Assembly (NCBI RefSeq): GCF_964026735.1
Contig: NZ_OZ034692.1
Span: 682,001-746,000 of the forward strand
Source of the DNA: Wolbachia endosymbiont (group E) of Neria commutata
Lineage (GTDB): Bacteria > Pseudomonadota > Alphaproteobacteria > Rickettsiales > Anaplasmataceae
Direction of reading: 5' to 3'
DNA length: 64,000 bases
The position numbers and the translations under genes are program-made. This document shows positions 8,541 to 17,175 of the stretch, piece after piece. The notes beneath the pieces are model-generated. The model searched no databases. It was not told the origin of the DNA and saw only the letters and a list, made by a program, of their open reading frames with translations. How positions within the stretch are numbered: position 1 is the first letter of the stretch; the number at the start of each line of letters is the position of its first letter.

Positions 8541-10130
8541 ATGTTATTTGTTTTTTATAAGCTTATGCATCACGGCATGTTTTTTATTAGTCAATTACTT
8601 AGTATAAAATATAAACCTACAATACTAGCTGAAACTATAACTAGCATGTATACAAAAACACTTGGGCACTCATTACATTGGTTTGACTCTCATTTATCTG
8701 GTGAAATTTCAAATAAGATTACAGATTTTCAGAATAATTTGGCTAGTCTAATAACTCACTGCTTTAGCGCTTTACATAATATAGCAACTATTATCATAAG
8801 TATATTATTTTTGTTAAGCGTTAATGTAGCGTCGGCAGCTGTAATATTGATATTTGTGATAATTTACACTCCAGTTATAACTCTTTTACTAAACAGGCAA
8901 ATGGCGCTGCATGAGCAATTTGTTACAGCAAAACAAGAAGTTGTAGGAATCATAAATGATTCGGTAACGAACATATTCAGCATAAAAATTATTGGTAATG
9001 TGTGGACAGAATTTAAGTTAAAGCTAACTCCTGCACTGCTGCGTTTTCAAAGCTGTGATAAAAAAGTTCGTAAATTTGATGCCTATTGGGTAGATAATGC
9101 CGATACAATCATGGTAATGACTATGAATTTAGTGCAAATTTATTTACTTGCTTATTTATATCAGAGCGGACAAATCACTGCAGGTGGTTTTGCTTTTATT
9201 GCAATGACTACACTTAATATACATGGGGATCTGGACTCATTTCTATCGAATTTATTATTTGATATTAATCCAGCGATTGCGTCGATGAAAGTGTCGTTTT
9301 CGTTTGTTAATCGTAATTACGATACTGAAGATGCTCCAAATGCAGAACTCCTTACAAATGCACGTGGTGAAATTAAATTTGAGAGTGTGTGCTTTGCATA
9401 TAGTGGAAGTAAAACTGATGTACTCCATAACTTCAATTTACATATTCAAGCCAGCCAGAGAATCGGCATTGTAGGTGTTTCTGGTGCAGGAAAAACAACT
9501 ATCATTAAATGTCTGCTCAGATACTTTGATGTGCATAGTGGACGAATCCTTATCGATGGCCAAAATATCACCAGTGTTACACAAGAATCTTTGCGAGCGA
9601 ATATATCAGTGATTCCACAAGATATTACTATGTTTCACAGAACTATCTTAGAAAATTTACAACTCGCTAAACATGATGCAAGCTTTGATGAAATTGTTGA
9701 AGCATGTAAAAAAGCAAGGATCCATGAGAATATTATGCAAATGACCAATGGGTATAATTCTATTGTTGGTGAACGTGGTGTGAAACTTTCTGGTGGACAA
9801 AGGCAGCGTATCGCAATTGCAAGAGCTATTTTAAAAAATGCACCTATCTTAATTCTGGATGAAGCAACTTCTGCACTTGATACCCCAACTGAACAGTTAA
9901 TACAGGAATCACTAAACGAAGTACTTGAAACAAGCAATGCTACAACGATCGTTATTGCTCATCGTTTATCCACACTCCTGCATATGGACCACATTTTAGT
10001 GCTTGATCAAGGTAAAATTGTGGAGGATGGTACCCACCTGAAACTTCTTGATAAAGATGGAACGTACAAAGCATTATGGAATGCACAAGTTGGTGGGTTT
10101 TTGCCGGATAAAAAGGAAGATGATGAATAA
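8541..10130 (+). CDS. ABC transporter, fused permease-ATPase, N-terminally shortened
   Basis: Half-transporter of the MsbA/exporter type: a membrane domain fused to an ATPase, expected to work as a dimer. After about 250 residues of membrane domain, the ATPase carries Walker A GVSGAGKTT near 313, the signature LSGGQRQR near 416, Walker B ILILDEATSALD near 437 and the H-loop IAHRLST near 472. At 529 residues it is some 50-70 shorter than usual. Reading upstream of 8541 the frame continues with plausible sequence (KEIIDTIQINSDVAILL) back to a TAG at 8481, with no ATG, GTG or TTG start. The first transmembrane helix is thus missing or split, so function is doubtful. The substrate is unknown. Confidence 0.75.
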   Translation: MLFVFYKLMHHGMFFISQLLSIKYKPTILAETITSMYTKTLGHSLHWFDSHLSGEISNKITDFQNNLASLITHCFSALHNIATIIISILFLLSVNVASAAVILIFVIIYTPVITLLLNRQMALHEQFVTAKQEVVGIINDSVTNIFSIKIIGNVWTEFKLKLTPALLRFQSCDKKVRKFDAYWVDNADTIMVMTMNLVQIYLLAYLYQSGQITAGGFAFIAMTTLNIHGDLDSFLSNLLFDINPAIASMKVSFSFVNRNYDTEDAPNAELLTNARGEIKFESVCFAYSGSKTDVLHNFNLHIQASQRIGIVGVSGAGKTTIIKCLLRYFDVHSGRILIDGQNITSVTQESLRANISVIPQDITMFHRTILENLQLAKHDASFDEIVEACKKARIHENIMQMTNGYNSIVGERGVKLSGGQRQRIAIARAILKNAPILILDEATSALDTPTEQLIQESLNEVLETSNATTIVIAHRLSTLLHMDHILVLDQGKIVEDGTHLKLLDKDGTYKALWNAQVGGFLPDKKEDDE

Positions 10131-10180
10131 GCGTAATTTTGAAGAATTAAATAAAAATTTAACTTTTATTTTGGCACATT

Positions 10181-10666
10181 ATGAAACTTTTATATAAATT
10201 AATATCAACCTGGATGCTATCTGGTACAGTAAAAAAAATGCCAGGTACTGTAGGTAGCTTGGCCTCTTTTCCAATTGTTCCCATAGTATTGAGCGACAAA
10301 ACTTTAGGTGCAGCAGTCATTTCTTTTTTATTCTTAATCGGGTTGTGGTCTACAGGTAATTATATAAAACATTACCGAACCTCATATGATCCAAAAGAAG
10401 TAGTGATTGATGAAGTAGTTGGGCAATTACTAACAATACTTCTTGCTTCGATATTATTAAACAATCAGGAGATTAATTGCTCCTTATTGTTGTTGTGCTT
10501 TTTTTCTTTTAGGTTTTTTGATATAATAAAGACGTGGCCTATAAATGTGATCGATAAAAATACCAAAGGTCCTCTAGGTGTTATGCTAGACGATGTTATA
10601 GCTGCAATTTTAGCCTGTGTTCTTATAGGGGCTGTTTATTGTTTATTGTCATTATATGCAGGTTAA
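10181..10666 (+). CDS. pgpA: Phosphatidylglycerophosphatase A
   Basis: Membrane enzyme that removes the phosphate from phosphatidylglycerophosphate to give phosphatidylglycerol. The 161-residue protein has the PgpA N-terminal block KKMPGTVGSLAS, the acidic active-site motif VVIDEVVGQ, and FRFFDIIKTWPIN followed by GPLGVMLDDVIAA. Several hydrophobic helices fit an inner-membrane location. Its last 11 bases overlap the start of the GNAT gene, so the two are translated together. Confidence 0.93.
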   Translation: MKLLYKLISTWMLSGTVKKMPGTVGSLASFPIVPIVLSDKTLGAAVISFLFLIGLWSTGNYIKHYRTSYDPKEVVIDEVVGQLLTILLASILLNNQEINCSLLLLCFFSFRFFDIIKTWPINVIDKNTKGPLGVMLDDVIAAILACVLIGAVYCLLSLYAG

Positions 10667-11435
10667 GAAACTCCATTATTCAAATTTCATCACTCAAAAT
10701 CTGAAAGATTATATAATTTATGCAGCAAATTTATCTAAGTGGGAAGTACACGATGAATTTGATAACACTATATTTACGATAAATGGTACAAAGGAATCGT
10801 TATTTAATTTTGTGTTTTGTGAAGATCAATATATCGAGCTATCTATACAAAAAACTTTGGAATATCTGAGGGAAAGAAATGTAGAAGCAACGTGGGTAAT
10901 AAACTCACATATGAAAACAAAGGATATTTTAGAAAAATATGAAATAAAGCATGTTAGCACACCAAAAAAAGCTCTACTTAATATAAAGAATTATTTTTTA
11001 CCTGATGATGTTGTTCCGAACTTAAGGTTAAATGCTGTAAATAGCAGCTACCTTTTAGAGCAGTTAGATTTATATACTTCTAAAATTTTTTATCATAACA
11101 TTGGAGTTGTTAGCACATTTTTTCGTGGATTATCAAATTATGATTATGAAAATTCAGGATTAAGGTTTTTTCTTGTAACTTTAAACGACGAGATTGTTGG
11201 AACATGTGGTATTTATATTCAAGATAATGTAGCTGGTTTTTATAGCGATGGCGTTTTGCCAATGTATAGAAATCAAGGAATAGGTACTCAAATGGTTTTA
11301 GAGAGAATAAAGCTTGCTAAGCAGCTTGAATGTAAATATATAGTAGCGCACTGTATGAAACCTTCTGTAAACCTTTATAAAAGGTTAGGCTTTCAAATGT
11401 TAGGTAATCTTTACTTGTATATCTCTTCAGCCTAA
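10656..11435 (+). CDS. GNAT-family N-acetyltransferase
   Basis: Protein of 259 residues. The C-terminal half is a GNAT fold: beta-strand EIVGTCGIYI, then VLPMYRNQGIGTQMVLERI, the acetyl-CoA pyrophosphate-binding loop (RNQGIG near residue 207), and NLYKRLGFQMLG near the end. The N-terminal 110 residues do not resemble a family I know. The acceptor is unknown; the fold suggests acetylation of a small molecule or protein amine. It overlaps pgpA by 11 bases, implying one transcript. Confidence 0.8.
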   Translation: MQVKKLHYSNFITQNLKDYIIYAANLSKWEVHDEFDNTIFTINGTKESLFNFVFCEDQYIELSIQKTLEYLRERNVEATWVINSHMKTKDILEKYEIKHVSTPKKALLNIKNYFLPDDVVPNLRLNAVNSSYLLEQLDLYTSKIFYHNIGVVSTFFRGLSNYDYENSGLRFFLVTLNDEIVGTCGIYIQDNVAGFYSDGVLPMYRNQGIGTQMVLERIKLAKQLECKYIVAHCMKPSVNLYKRLGFQMLGNLYLYISSA

Positions 11436-11492
11436 CTTGCACGCAACTCTGTCCAAGCAACTACAAATCTTTACATCTATTTAAAAAGTGCC

Positions 11493-12629
11493 ATGTTTTT
11501 TCTGTATGAAGTAATTTTAGTATTAACTCTAATATTGTTTTTTCTTTCTTATTCTAAATTAAAAATTAATAATAAAATTAAGAACTTACAACATCAAAAT
11601 ATTGTCGTTAACAATTTAATTGATACTGTGGATGATGGGTTTTATATTTGGGACGCGAAAAAACGTATAGAAAAATTTTCTCCTAATTTATTGATTTTAC
11701 TTAATACTGTTTTTTACTCATTTAATGAATTTGTAAATTTTTTTGAGCAACCAGAAATCTTAATTAAAAATTTTACTGAAGCAAAGGAAATCAATAAATC
11801 TTTTACTTTGGACTTAAAGTCAAAAGACAGTGAGGTTTACTGTATATGTTATGGCAGAAGCATAATAGACGACTCTAATAATGTGATTGGTGCACTATTA
11901 TGGATCAGAAATATCTCAGACCATAGAATAAAGGCTCACGGTCTTGAGTTAGAAAATGACAAGCTTGCTCAAGAAGTGGAAAATTATAAAAATATTTTCA
12001 ACTCCTTACCATATCCAGTAGTAAAATATAACAAGCATAAGAAGGTGAAGTTTTACAACTTGTTTTATGATAAATATATAAATAGCTCTCAGAAATTGGC
12101 TGTAACCAGTAGCATTTATGGTGCTAAATCAAGAAAGCATATTATAACCTGTAAAAACGAACGTAAGATTTTTGATTTTATTAAAATTCCAATACAGGAT
12201 TCTGATGAAATTGTAGTATATGGAAAAGACATTAGCGATACAGAAAAATTACATACTGAATTAAACGATTATTTGGCTACACATAAAAAACTACTTGAAG
12301 AATTACCAGTTGCCATAGCGATATACAATAAGAATCAAAAGCTAAGATTTTATAATAATTCTTTCATAAAAGCCTTTCAACTTGATCCAAAATTTTTGGC
12401 ATCTTACCCGACTTATCACGAAGTTATGCTTTATCTTTATGAGTCTAAAAAGCTTTTAAAGAAAGAAGATTTTCAAACCATTAGTAACCAAAGGCATGAA
12501 TTATTTAAAAAACTATTTGAATCATATAATGATATTATTCATCTCACAAATGAAAAAGAGTTTAGAGTGTTAATGATGCATTATGCTTCAGAAGGTTTAC
12601 TCTTCTCTTATGAAGAATGTAAAAGATGA
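11493..12629 (+). CDS. Membrane-anchored PAS-repeat protein without a kinase domain
   Basis: Protein of 378 residues. One N-terminal hydrophobic helix (residues 3-20) is followed by three PAS-like segments: about 40-140 (VDDGFYIWDAKKRIEKFSPN), 165-250 (LPYPVVKYNKHKKVKFYN) and 268-375 (LPVAIAIYNKNQKLRFYNNS). In alphaproteobacteria this arrangement usually precedes a histidine kinase, but here the gene stops after the third segment, and the following DNA is sdhB on the other strand. It is probably a sensor that lost its output domain, or a scaffold. The ligand is unknown. It converges on sdhB with a 3-base gap. Confidence 0.7.
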   Translation: MFFLYEVILVLTLILFFLSYSKLKINNKIKNLQHQNIVVNNLIDTVDDGFYIWDAKKRIEKFSPNLLILLNTVFYSFNEFVNFFEQPEILIKNFTEAKEINKSFTLDLKSKDSEVYCICYGRSIIDDSNNVIGALLWIRNISDHRIKAHGLELENDKLAQEVENYKNIFNSLPYPVVKYNKHKKVKFYNLFYDKYINSSQKLAVTSSIYGAKSRKHIITCKNERKIFDFIKIPIQDSDEIVVYGKDISDTEKLHTELNDYLATHKKLLEELPVAIAIYNKNQKLRFYNNSFIKAFQLDPKFLASYPTYHEVMLYLYESKKLLKKEDFQTISNQRHELFKKLFESYNDIIHLTNEKEFRVLMMHYASEGLLFSYEECKR

Positions 12630-12632
12630 TAT

Positions 12633-13421
12633 TTAAATTCCCTCTTTTTCTATCATCAGTTGCTTCACTTTCGCTATAGCTTTTGCTGGGTTAAGCCCTT
12701 TAGGACAGGTTTTTGTGCAATTCATTATTGTATGGCAACGATATAATTTAAATGGATCATTTAAAGCATCAAGTCGTTCACCTGCTTTGTTATCACGACT
12801 ATCAACAATCCATCTGTAAGCTTGTAGTAATATTGCTGGCCCTAAAAATTTATCACTATTCCACCAATAGCTTGGGCAACCAGTGGAACAACAAGCACAT
12901 AATATACAATCAGAAAGGCCATCTAATTTTTTTCTATCCTCAGGAGACTGAAGATATTCCTTATTTGGCACCGCAGGCTCATCATTTTGTAACCAAGGTT
13001 TTATTGACTTATACTGCTCATAAAATTGACTCAGATCCGAGACCAAGTCCTTTATCACATGCATATGAGGTAATGGATATATTTTTACGTCACCTTTTAT
13101 TTCGTGTACAGATTTAGTGCATGCAAGAGTATTAGTTCCGTCGATATTCATTGCACAAGACCCGCATATTCCTTCTCTACAAGAGCGTCTAAAGGTTAAG
13201 GTTGAGTCTATTTCATCTTTTATTTTGATTAATACATCAAGCGCCATAGGGCCACAATTATCCATATCAACAAAAAATGTGTCCTTTCTAGGTTTTTTCT
13301 TATCATCGGCAGACCAGCGATAAATTAGGATTCGTTTGATGTTTTTTGCTCCAACAGGGATAGGAAAAACTTTACCCTTTTCATTAATTTGAGAATTCTT
13401 TGGTAGAGAAAACTGCACCAT
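12633..13421 (-). CDS. sdhB: Succinate dehydrogenase iron-sulfur subunit
   Basis: Electron-transfer subunit of complex II, passing electrons from the flavoprotein to the quinone at the inner membrane. The 262-residue protein has an N-terminal 2Fe-2S ferredoxin domain ([15 protein letters not shown] plus a downstream cysteine in TNTLACTK). The C-terminal part holds the 4Fe-4S and 3Fe-4S ligands in [16 protein letters not shown] and [17 protein letters not shown]. All expected cysteines are present. The other sdh subunits are not adjacent, as is common in Rickettsiales. Confidence 0.96.
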   Translation of the reverse strand: MVQFSLPKNSQINEKGKVFPIPVGAKNIKRILIYRWSADDKKKPRKDTFFVDMDNCGPMALDVLIKIKDEIDSTLTFRRSCREGICGSCAMNIDGTNTLACTKSVHEIKGDVKIYPLPHMHVIKDLVSDLSQFYEQYKSIKPWLQNDEPAVPNKEYLQSPEDRKKLDGLSDCILCACCSTGCPSYWWNSDKFLGPAILLQAYRWIVDSRDNKAGERLDALNDPFKLYRCHTIMNCTKTCPKGLNPAKAIAKVKQLMIEKEGI

Positions 13422-13548
13422 GTTACTTACCTTTTGTTATCTATCGTTAAAATCCTTTTAACTTGTAAATAACATATTTTGCCAATATCTACTATATCTT
13501 TATTAGATACCTTTTAAAATTTTATTACCACAGCAGCACAGATTTTCT

Positions 13549-14259
13549 TCAAGTTAAGCAATCGGGTTGAGGATTTTCTGCTAACATATTTTCATGTTGC
13601 TTAGCCTCCAAGTCAAGACCAAGAGCTAAATAGGCTTTTACTAAATAGTTAACAGACTCAGGTAAATAGCTAGAATTTTTGTAGTTTGCTATATTCTGAA
13701 AACGCTTAATTGCTGCCAAGTATTCACCACGTTTTAGATAAAATTTGCCGATAACGTACTCTTTTTCTGATATATGTTCTGTGATCAGATTTGCTTTTTC
13801 CTTTATTTCATCTATATACTCACTGCCTGGAAAAAGGTTAATATACTCTGTAGCAAGCTCTAAGGTTTTGTATGCGGTTTGCTGCCCAAGTTGCACTTTA
13901 TTAATTTGCATGTAATAAGATAATACTCTTAAATAGTACACGTACGGTAGATCTTCACCATTTGAGTAAATATATATGTAGTCATCCATACTACTTGCAG
14001 CACTGCTATAATCATCCATATTATAACTGGAAATACCAGATAACAACTTTGCTTTCATTGCCCAATAAGAAAAAGGATATAAATCCTCAATTGTTTGAAA
14101 AGCTCTGATGGCTTGTTTATATTTCTTTTGGTCAAAAAGTTCAGCTGCTTCCTCGTATAGTTCAGTTTCAGTTTTTTCAACCTGAGCGCCAACATCCGCA
14201 TACGATTGTGTGAATAGGGAAAATAAGAGAATCAAATATACAATTTTAGCCTTATACAT
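13549..14259 (-). CDS. bamD: Outer-membrane assembly factor BamD (ComL family)
   Basis: Periplasmic partner of BamA in inserting beta-barrel proteins. The 236 residues are a signal peptide (1-21, ending SYA before D22) and about 200 residues of TPR-like helices (TELYEEAAELFDQKKYKQAI; YIDEIKEKANLITEHI) typical of BamD/YfiO. Unlike the classic lipoprotein there is no cysteine near the signal cleavage site, so lipid anchoring is not supported here. A barrel protein that would need this machinery is encoded next on the same strand. Confidence 0.88.
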   Translation of the reverse strand: MYKAKIVYLILLFSLFTQSYADVGAQVEKTETELYEEAAELFDQKKYKQAIRAFQTIEDLYPFSYWAMKAKLLSGISSYNMDDYSSAASSMDDYIYIYSNGEDLPYVYYLRVLSYYMQINKVQLGQQTAYKTLELATEYINLFPGSEYIDEIKEKANLITEHISEKEYVIGKFYLKRGEYLAAIKRFQNIANYKNSSYLPESVNYLVKAYLALGLDLEAKQHENMLAENPQPDCLT

Positions 14260-14313
14260 AGATCTTAAAATAAAAACAAAGTATAGACCTAAATGTTACC
14301 TAAAGAAATAAAT

Positions 14314-14499
14314 TTATTTTTCTTTTCTCAAGTAAGTTTTCTGCACTATGCCTTCTATGAACGGTTTTTCTGATATGAAAGTGAAGTCATCATATGTTAA
14401 CTCTAGCTTTATTCCTTCTTTAAGATTTACAGGAATAGCTGTGATTATACACTCATCCGCCTTAAGGCGAGGGGTTTTTGTAATCCCCCAAAAGGGACA
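14314..14499 (-). pseudogene. C-terminal fragment of an unrecognised gene
   Basis: On the minus strand an open segment of about 61 codons reads like protein (PFWGITKTPRLKADECIITA, later FISEKPFIEGIVQKTYLRK) and ends at a TAA at 14314-14316. It is preceded by an in-frame TAG at 14500-14502 and has no ATG, GTG or TTG at its head. The composition is not that of random AT-rich DNA. It is most likely the tail of a broken gene; I do not recognise the family. Confidence 0.4.
14462..14489. repeat. Compound palindrome in the bamD-OMP gap
   Basis: The segment contains a perfect 12-base palindrome, CGCCTTAAGGCG, followed by GGGG-tttttgtaat-CCCC, which can form a second hairpin. It is GC-rich compared with its surroundings. 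It may be a terminator for the outer-membrane gene (minus strand) or a small palindromic repeat. Confidence 0.35.
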
Positions 14500-14553
14500 C
14501 TAAACAACAAACGACTATAAGCTTACTATTAGCCATAAATATTATAGTTGAGG

Positions 14554-15378
14554 TTAAAAATTAAACAACAAACCCACTTCAATATTGTGGGTGGCTATAT
14601 CATCCGCCACTGGTATCGGAATACTAAAATAACGGTAGCCGAGGAAAGCTTTTATTTCTGGAATTATGGAATAATCAACACCAAGTTTTACCTGATAAGC
14701 AAACCAAGGAACATTTAGTGGCATTAGATCTTGAGACGGTGTATTGACTTTTTTTAATCTAAAAACTGTTGGTCCGATACCAAGACCGATGTATGGAGCA
14801 AATTGTGTATTCTGAATGTCAGGATTATAATAAAAATTTAACAAAAATGTAAATATACCTGCTGATTTGTCAAATATTGGCGTAGCATTACTACCTTGAG
14901 TAATATTTACTTTAGAATACATAGTTTCAAAATCAACTCTACCATTTTCTCCAGCATAGTAACCTAAAGACATGCTGCCAAGCCACTGAAAATCAACTTT
15001 ACCATTAAACTTCAGGATGCTTTGAATTTCTCCCGCTACTATGTTTTTTACCACAGGACCATAACTACTTTCAACCAAAGTTAGAACTCTTTTTCCTATT
15101 GCTTGTATACCCTTTACAAATATTTCCGAGTTATCAGAGTATACTTTGCCGCCGCTAACACCGACATAAAAATCAAGTTTTTTATTTTTATCCAGTACAA
15201 TCTCTGCTTTATTATGTTTTCTTGATTTATGGCATGGAGGTTCGTCTATAGGAGCGAGATCCTCAACAATTTGCTCAACGTCTGAGCAACCTTTATCACA
15301 GTTGTTGGCATGAATAGGAGGAAAGCCAAGACACAAAATCAGCAATACAATAAAAGTAGTGGATTTTCTAATACTCAC
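14554..15378 (-). CDS. Outer-membrane beta-barrel protein, Wsp/Msp4-like
   Basis: Protein of 274 residues with a clear signal peptide (residues 1-24, cleavage after HANNC or just before it) and a cysteine-rich start of the mature protein. Alternating amphipathic strands follow, and the protein ends in phenylalanine (VGLLFNF), the outer-membrane barrel signal. Phrases such as YIGLGIGPTVFRLKK and LGYRYFSIPIPVADD fit the surface-antigen family of Anaplasmataceae (Wsp, Msp4, P44). It is probably surface-exposed. It is not Wsp itself as far as I can recognise. Confidence 0.75.
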   Translation of the reverse strand: MSIRKSTTFIVLLILCLGFPPIHANNCDKGCSDVEQIVEDLAPIDEPPCHKSRKHNKAEIVLDKNKKLDFYVGVSGGKVYSDNSEIFVKGIQAIGKRVLTLVESSYGPVVKNIVAGEIQSILKFNGKVDFQWLGSMSLGYYAGENGRVDFETMYSKVNITQGSNATPIFDKSAGIFTFLLNFYYNPDIQNTQFAPYIGLGIGPTVFRLKKVNTPSQDLMPLNVPWFAYQVKLGVDYSIIPEIKAFLGYRYFSIPIPVADDIATHNIEVGLLFNF

Positions 15379-15453
15379 AAATAGATCCGCTGTTTATAAC
15401 TCACAATATAATTACATCCTATATTATAATGACATTTTATTAATATGCAAAAA

Positions 15454-16689
15454 TCAAGGAAATGTACTTCCAATTAAATAATTATTTTCCTTCCCTATAA
15501 TGTGAACTTTTACGATACTTTTAGCTGGTAGCTTTGATTTCAATTTTACCAGTGCAAAATTTTCTGCTCTACCCATATAATTTTGTTCAACTAGAACGCT
15601 TTGTTCAGTGCCTATCAACGATTGATAAAAACCATCCATGATTTCTTTATTGATTTCTCTTAAGGTTTTTACTCGCTCTTTTCGCACATTTTCTGGTACC
15701 TGTGGCATTCTTGCAGCAGGTGTATTTTTTCGTTCTGAGTATGGAAAAGCATGTAAATATACTATATTTACTTCCTTTAATAGATCCACTGTATCCTGAA
15801 ACATTTCATCAGTTTCTGTGGGAAACCCAGCAATAATATCAGCACCAAATGCTACATTAGGTCTTAAATTTTTTACTTTATGGCAAAACTCTATTACTTG
15901 TTCTCTATTGTGACGGCGCTTCATTCTTTTTAATGTTAGATTATTACCAGATTGTAGACTTAAATGTAAATGAGGCATCAGCCTTGGCTCATTGATTATC
16001 AAATCAAGTAACCCATCATCAACTTCAGCAACATCAATAGAAGAGAGTCTAAGTCTCTTTAGTTCAGGTACATCCCTTAAGACCCTTCTAATCATTGAAC
16101 CAAGTGATGGTTTACCAAATAAATCTTCACCATAATCAGTGATATCCACTCCGGTGAACACTACTTCCCTGTAGCCATTTTCTATAAAGACTTTGATTTG
16201 CTCTATAATATTATTTATCGGTACTGACCGATTATCTCCTCTTGCTACAGTAATTGAGCAAAATGTGCAGCTATGGTTACAGCCGTTTTGAATTTCAATA
16301 AATGCTCTTGATTTATCCTGAAATTTATTAATTAAAACAGGTTCTGATTTACTTGGTTTGTTGTCGCTTACCAACACTTTACCACTATTTGGTAAATAGC
16401 TTTCAGTGATTAGTTTATCCTTATTACCCAATACTCTACTCACACCAGGAATGTTAATATAAGACTCAGAATCTAACTGAACAGCGCAACCAACTACTAT
16501 AATTTCTTTACTTGGATCATCCCTATGAATTTTGCGTATCTTTTGCTTTACTTGACGCTCTGCTTCGTTTGTTACCGCACAACTATGCACCACAATAACA
16601 TCTTTTCTCTCTGCCTTTTTTAATGCTTCTTTGATTAATTCGCTCTCATAAAAATTTAGACGGCAACCAAATGTTATTACTTCATTCAT
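15454..16689 (-). CDS. mtaB: tRNA t6A37 methylthiotransferase MtaB
   Basis: Radical-SAM enzyme that adds a methylthio group to N6-threonylcarbamoyladenosine at tRNA position 37; it would act on the t6A made with TsaB (36550). The 411 residues comprise the N-terminal UPF0004 domain with three cysteines (TFGCRLN; HSCAVTNEAERQ; VGCAVQ), the radical-SAM cluster CNHSCTFC near 137-144, and a C-terminal TRAM-like region (VLVEQNYMGRAENFALVKL). The N-terminal FGCRLN with CAVTNEAERQ favours MtaB over MiaB. Confidence 0.92.
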   Translation of the reverse strand: MNEVITFGCRLNFYESELIKEALKKAERKDVIVVHSCAVTNEAERQVKQKIRKIHRDDPSKEIIVVGCAVQLDSESYINIPGVSRVLGNKDKLITESYLPNSGKVLVSDNKPSKSEPVLINKFQDKSRAFIEIQNGCNHSCTFCSITVARGDNRSVPINNIIEQIKVFIENGYREVVFTGVDITDYGEDLFGKPSLGSMIRRVLRDVPELKRLRLSSIDVAEVDDGLLDLIINEPRLMPHLHLSLQSGNNLTLKRMKRRHNREQVIEFCHKVKNLRPNVAFGADIIAGFPTETDEMFQDTVDLLKEVNIVYLHAFPYSERKNTPAARMPQVPENVRKERVKTLREINKEIMDGFYQSLIGTEQSVLVEQNYMGRAENFALVKLKSKLPAKSIVKVHIIGKENNYLIGSTFP

Positions 16690-16862
16690 GCTAGCATTTT
16701 TTACTTTGATAAATTGTATAATTTTATTATTATATCAAATACTCATATAAAGCAAATACAGCGTTCAATGAAGAATGTGCGGTAGGTTGACGTGAAGCGT
16801 GAATTCTTAAATTTAATTCAGATTTGCTAAATATTACGTGAAGGTTTATGAATGTATCTACA

Positions 16863-17059
16863 GTACTAATAAACGCGGTAACCGTTCACGGTATAAGAAA
16901 ATTGGTTTGCTGAAAAGATTTAAAATTATCGCAGACAGATATAGAAACAGGAGAAGCAGCAGGTCTATAGAAAGAATGCTCTCGATATTTTTGACTGCAC
17001 ACTTGAATAATCAGAATCCTGTCCAGAAATTACAGAATTTAGTCGCTATTCCTGCTTAA
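16863..17059 (+). mobile_element. Fused remnants of an IS5-family and an IS66-family transposase
   Basis: The reading frame from 16838 joins two unrelated transposase tails. Bases of about 16880-16955 encode KIGLLKRFKIIADRYRNRR, the end of an IS5-group transposase. From about 16966 it switches to IERMLSIFLTAHLNNQNPVQ, the C terminus of an IS66 transposase, also found at 61747-61956. The inverted pair gtaaccgttcacgg (about 16875) and ccgtgaacggtta (about 17072) brackets the piece. No start or catalytic residues remain. Confidence 0.7.
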
Positions 17060-17140
17060 TTGAAAAATACTCCGTGAACGGTTATCTTTTTCTTAACCTT
17101 ATACCCTAAACTTTTCCTTCCCGATTCGCAGCAGGACTAC

Positions 17141-17162
17141 TGACCTTGCCCAGAAAAAGTGG
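17141..17162 (+). mobile_element. Solo IS-end repeat
   Basis: TGACCTTGCCCAGAAAAAGTGG is one of four dispersed copies (4074, 17141, 17934, 40246). It ends 14 bases before the stop of the RDD gene and abuts the IS66/IS5 debris. Confidence 0.5.
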
Positions 17163-17175
17163 ACGAGCATATCTT

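Noticed and set aside
12752..13323. Plus-strand ORFs of 121 and 68 residues over sdhB
   Set aside because: They are antisense to iron-sulfur cluster motifs of a conserved gene.
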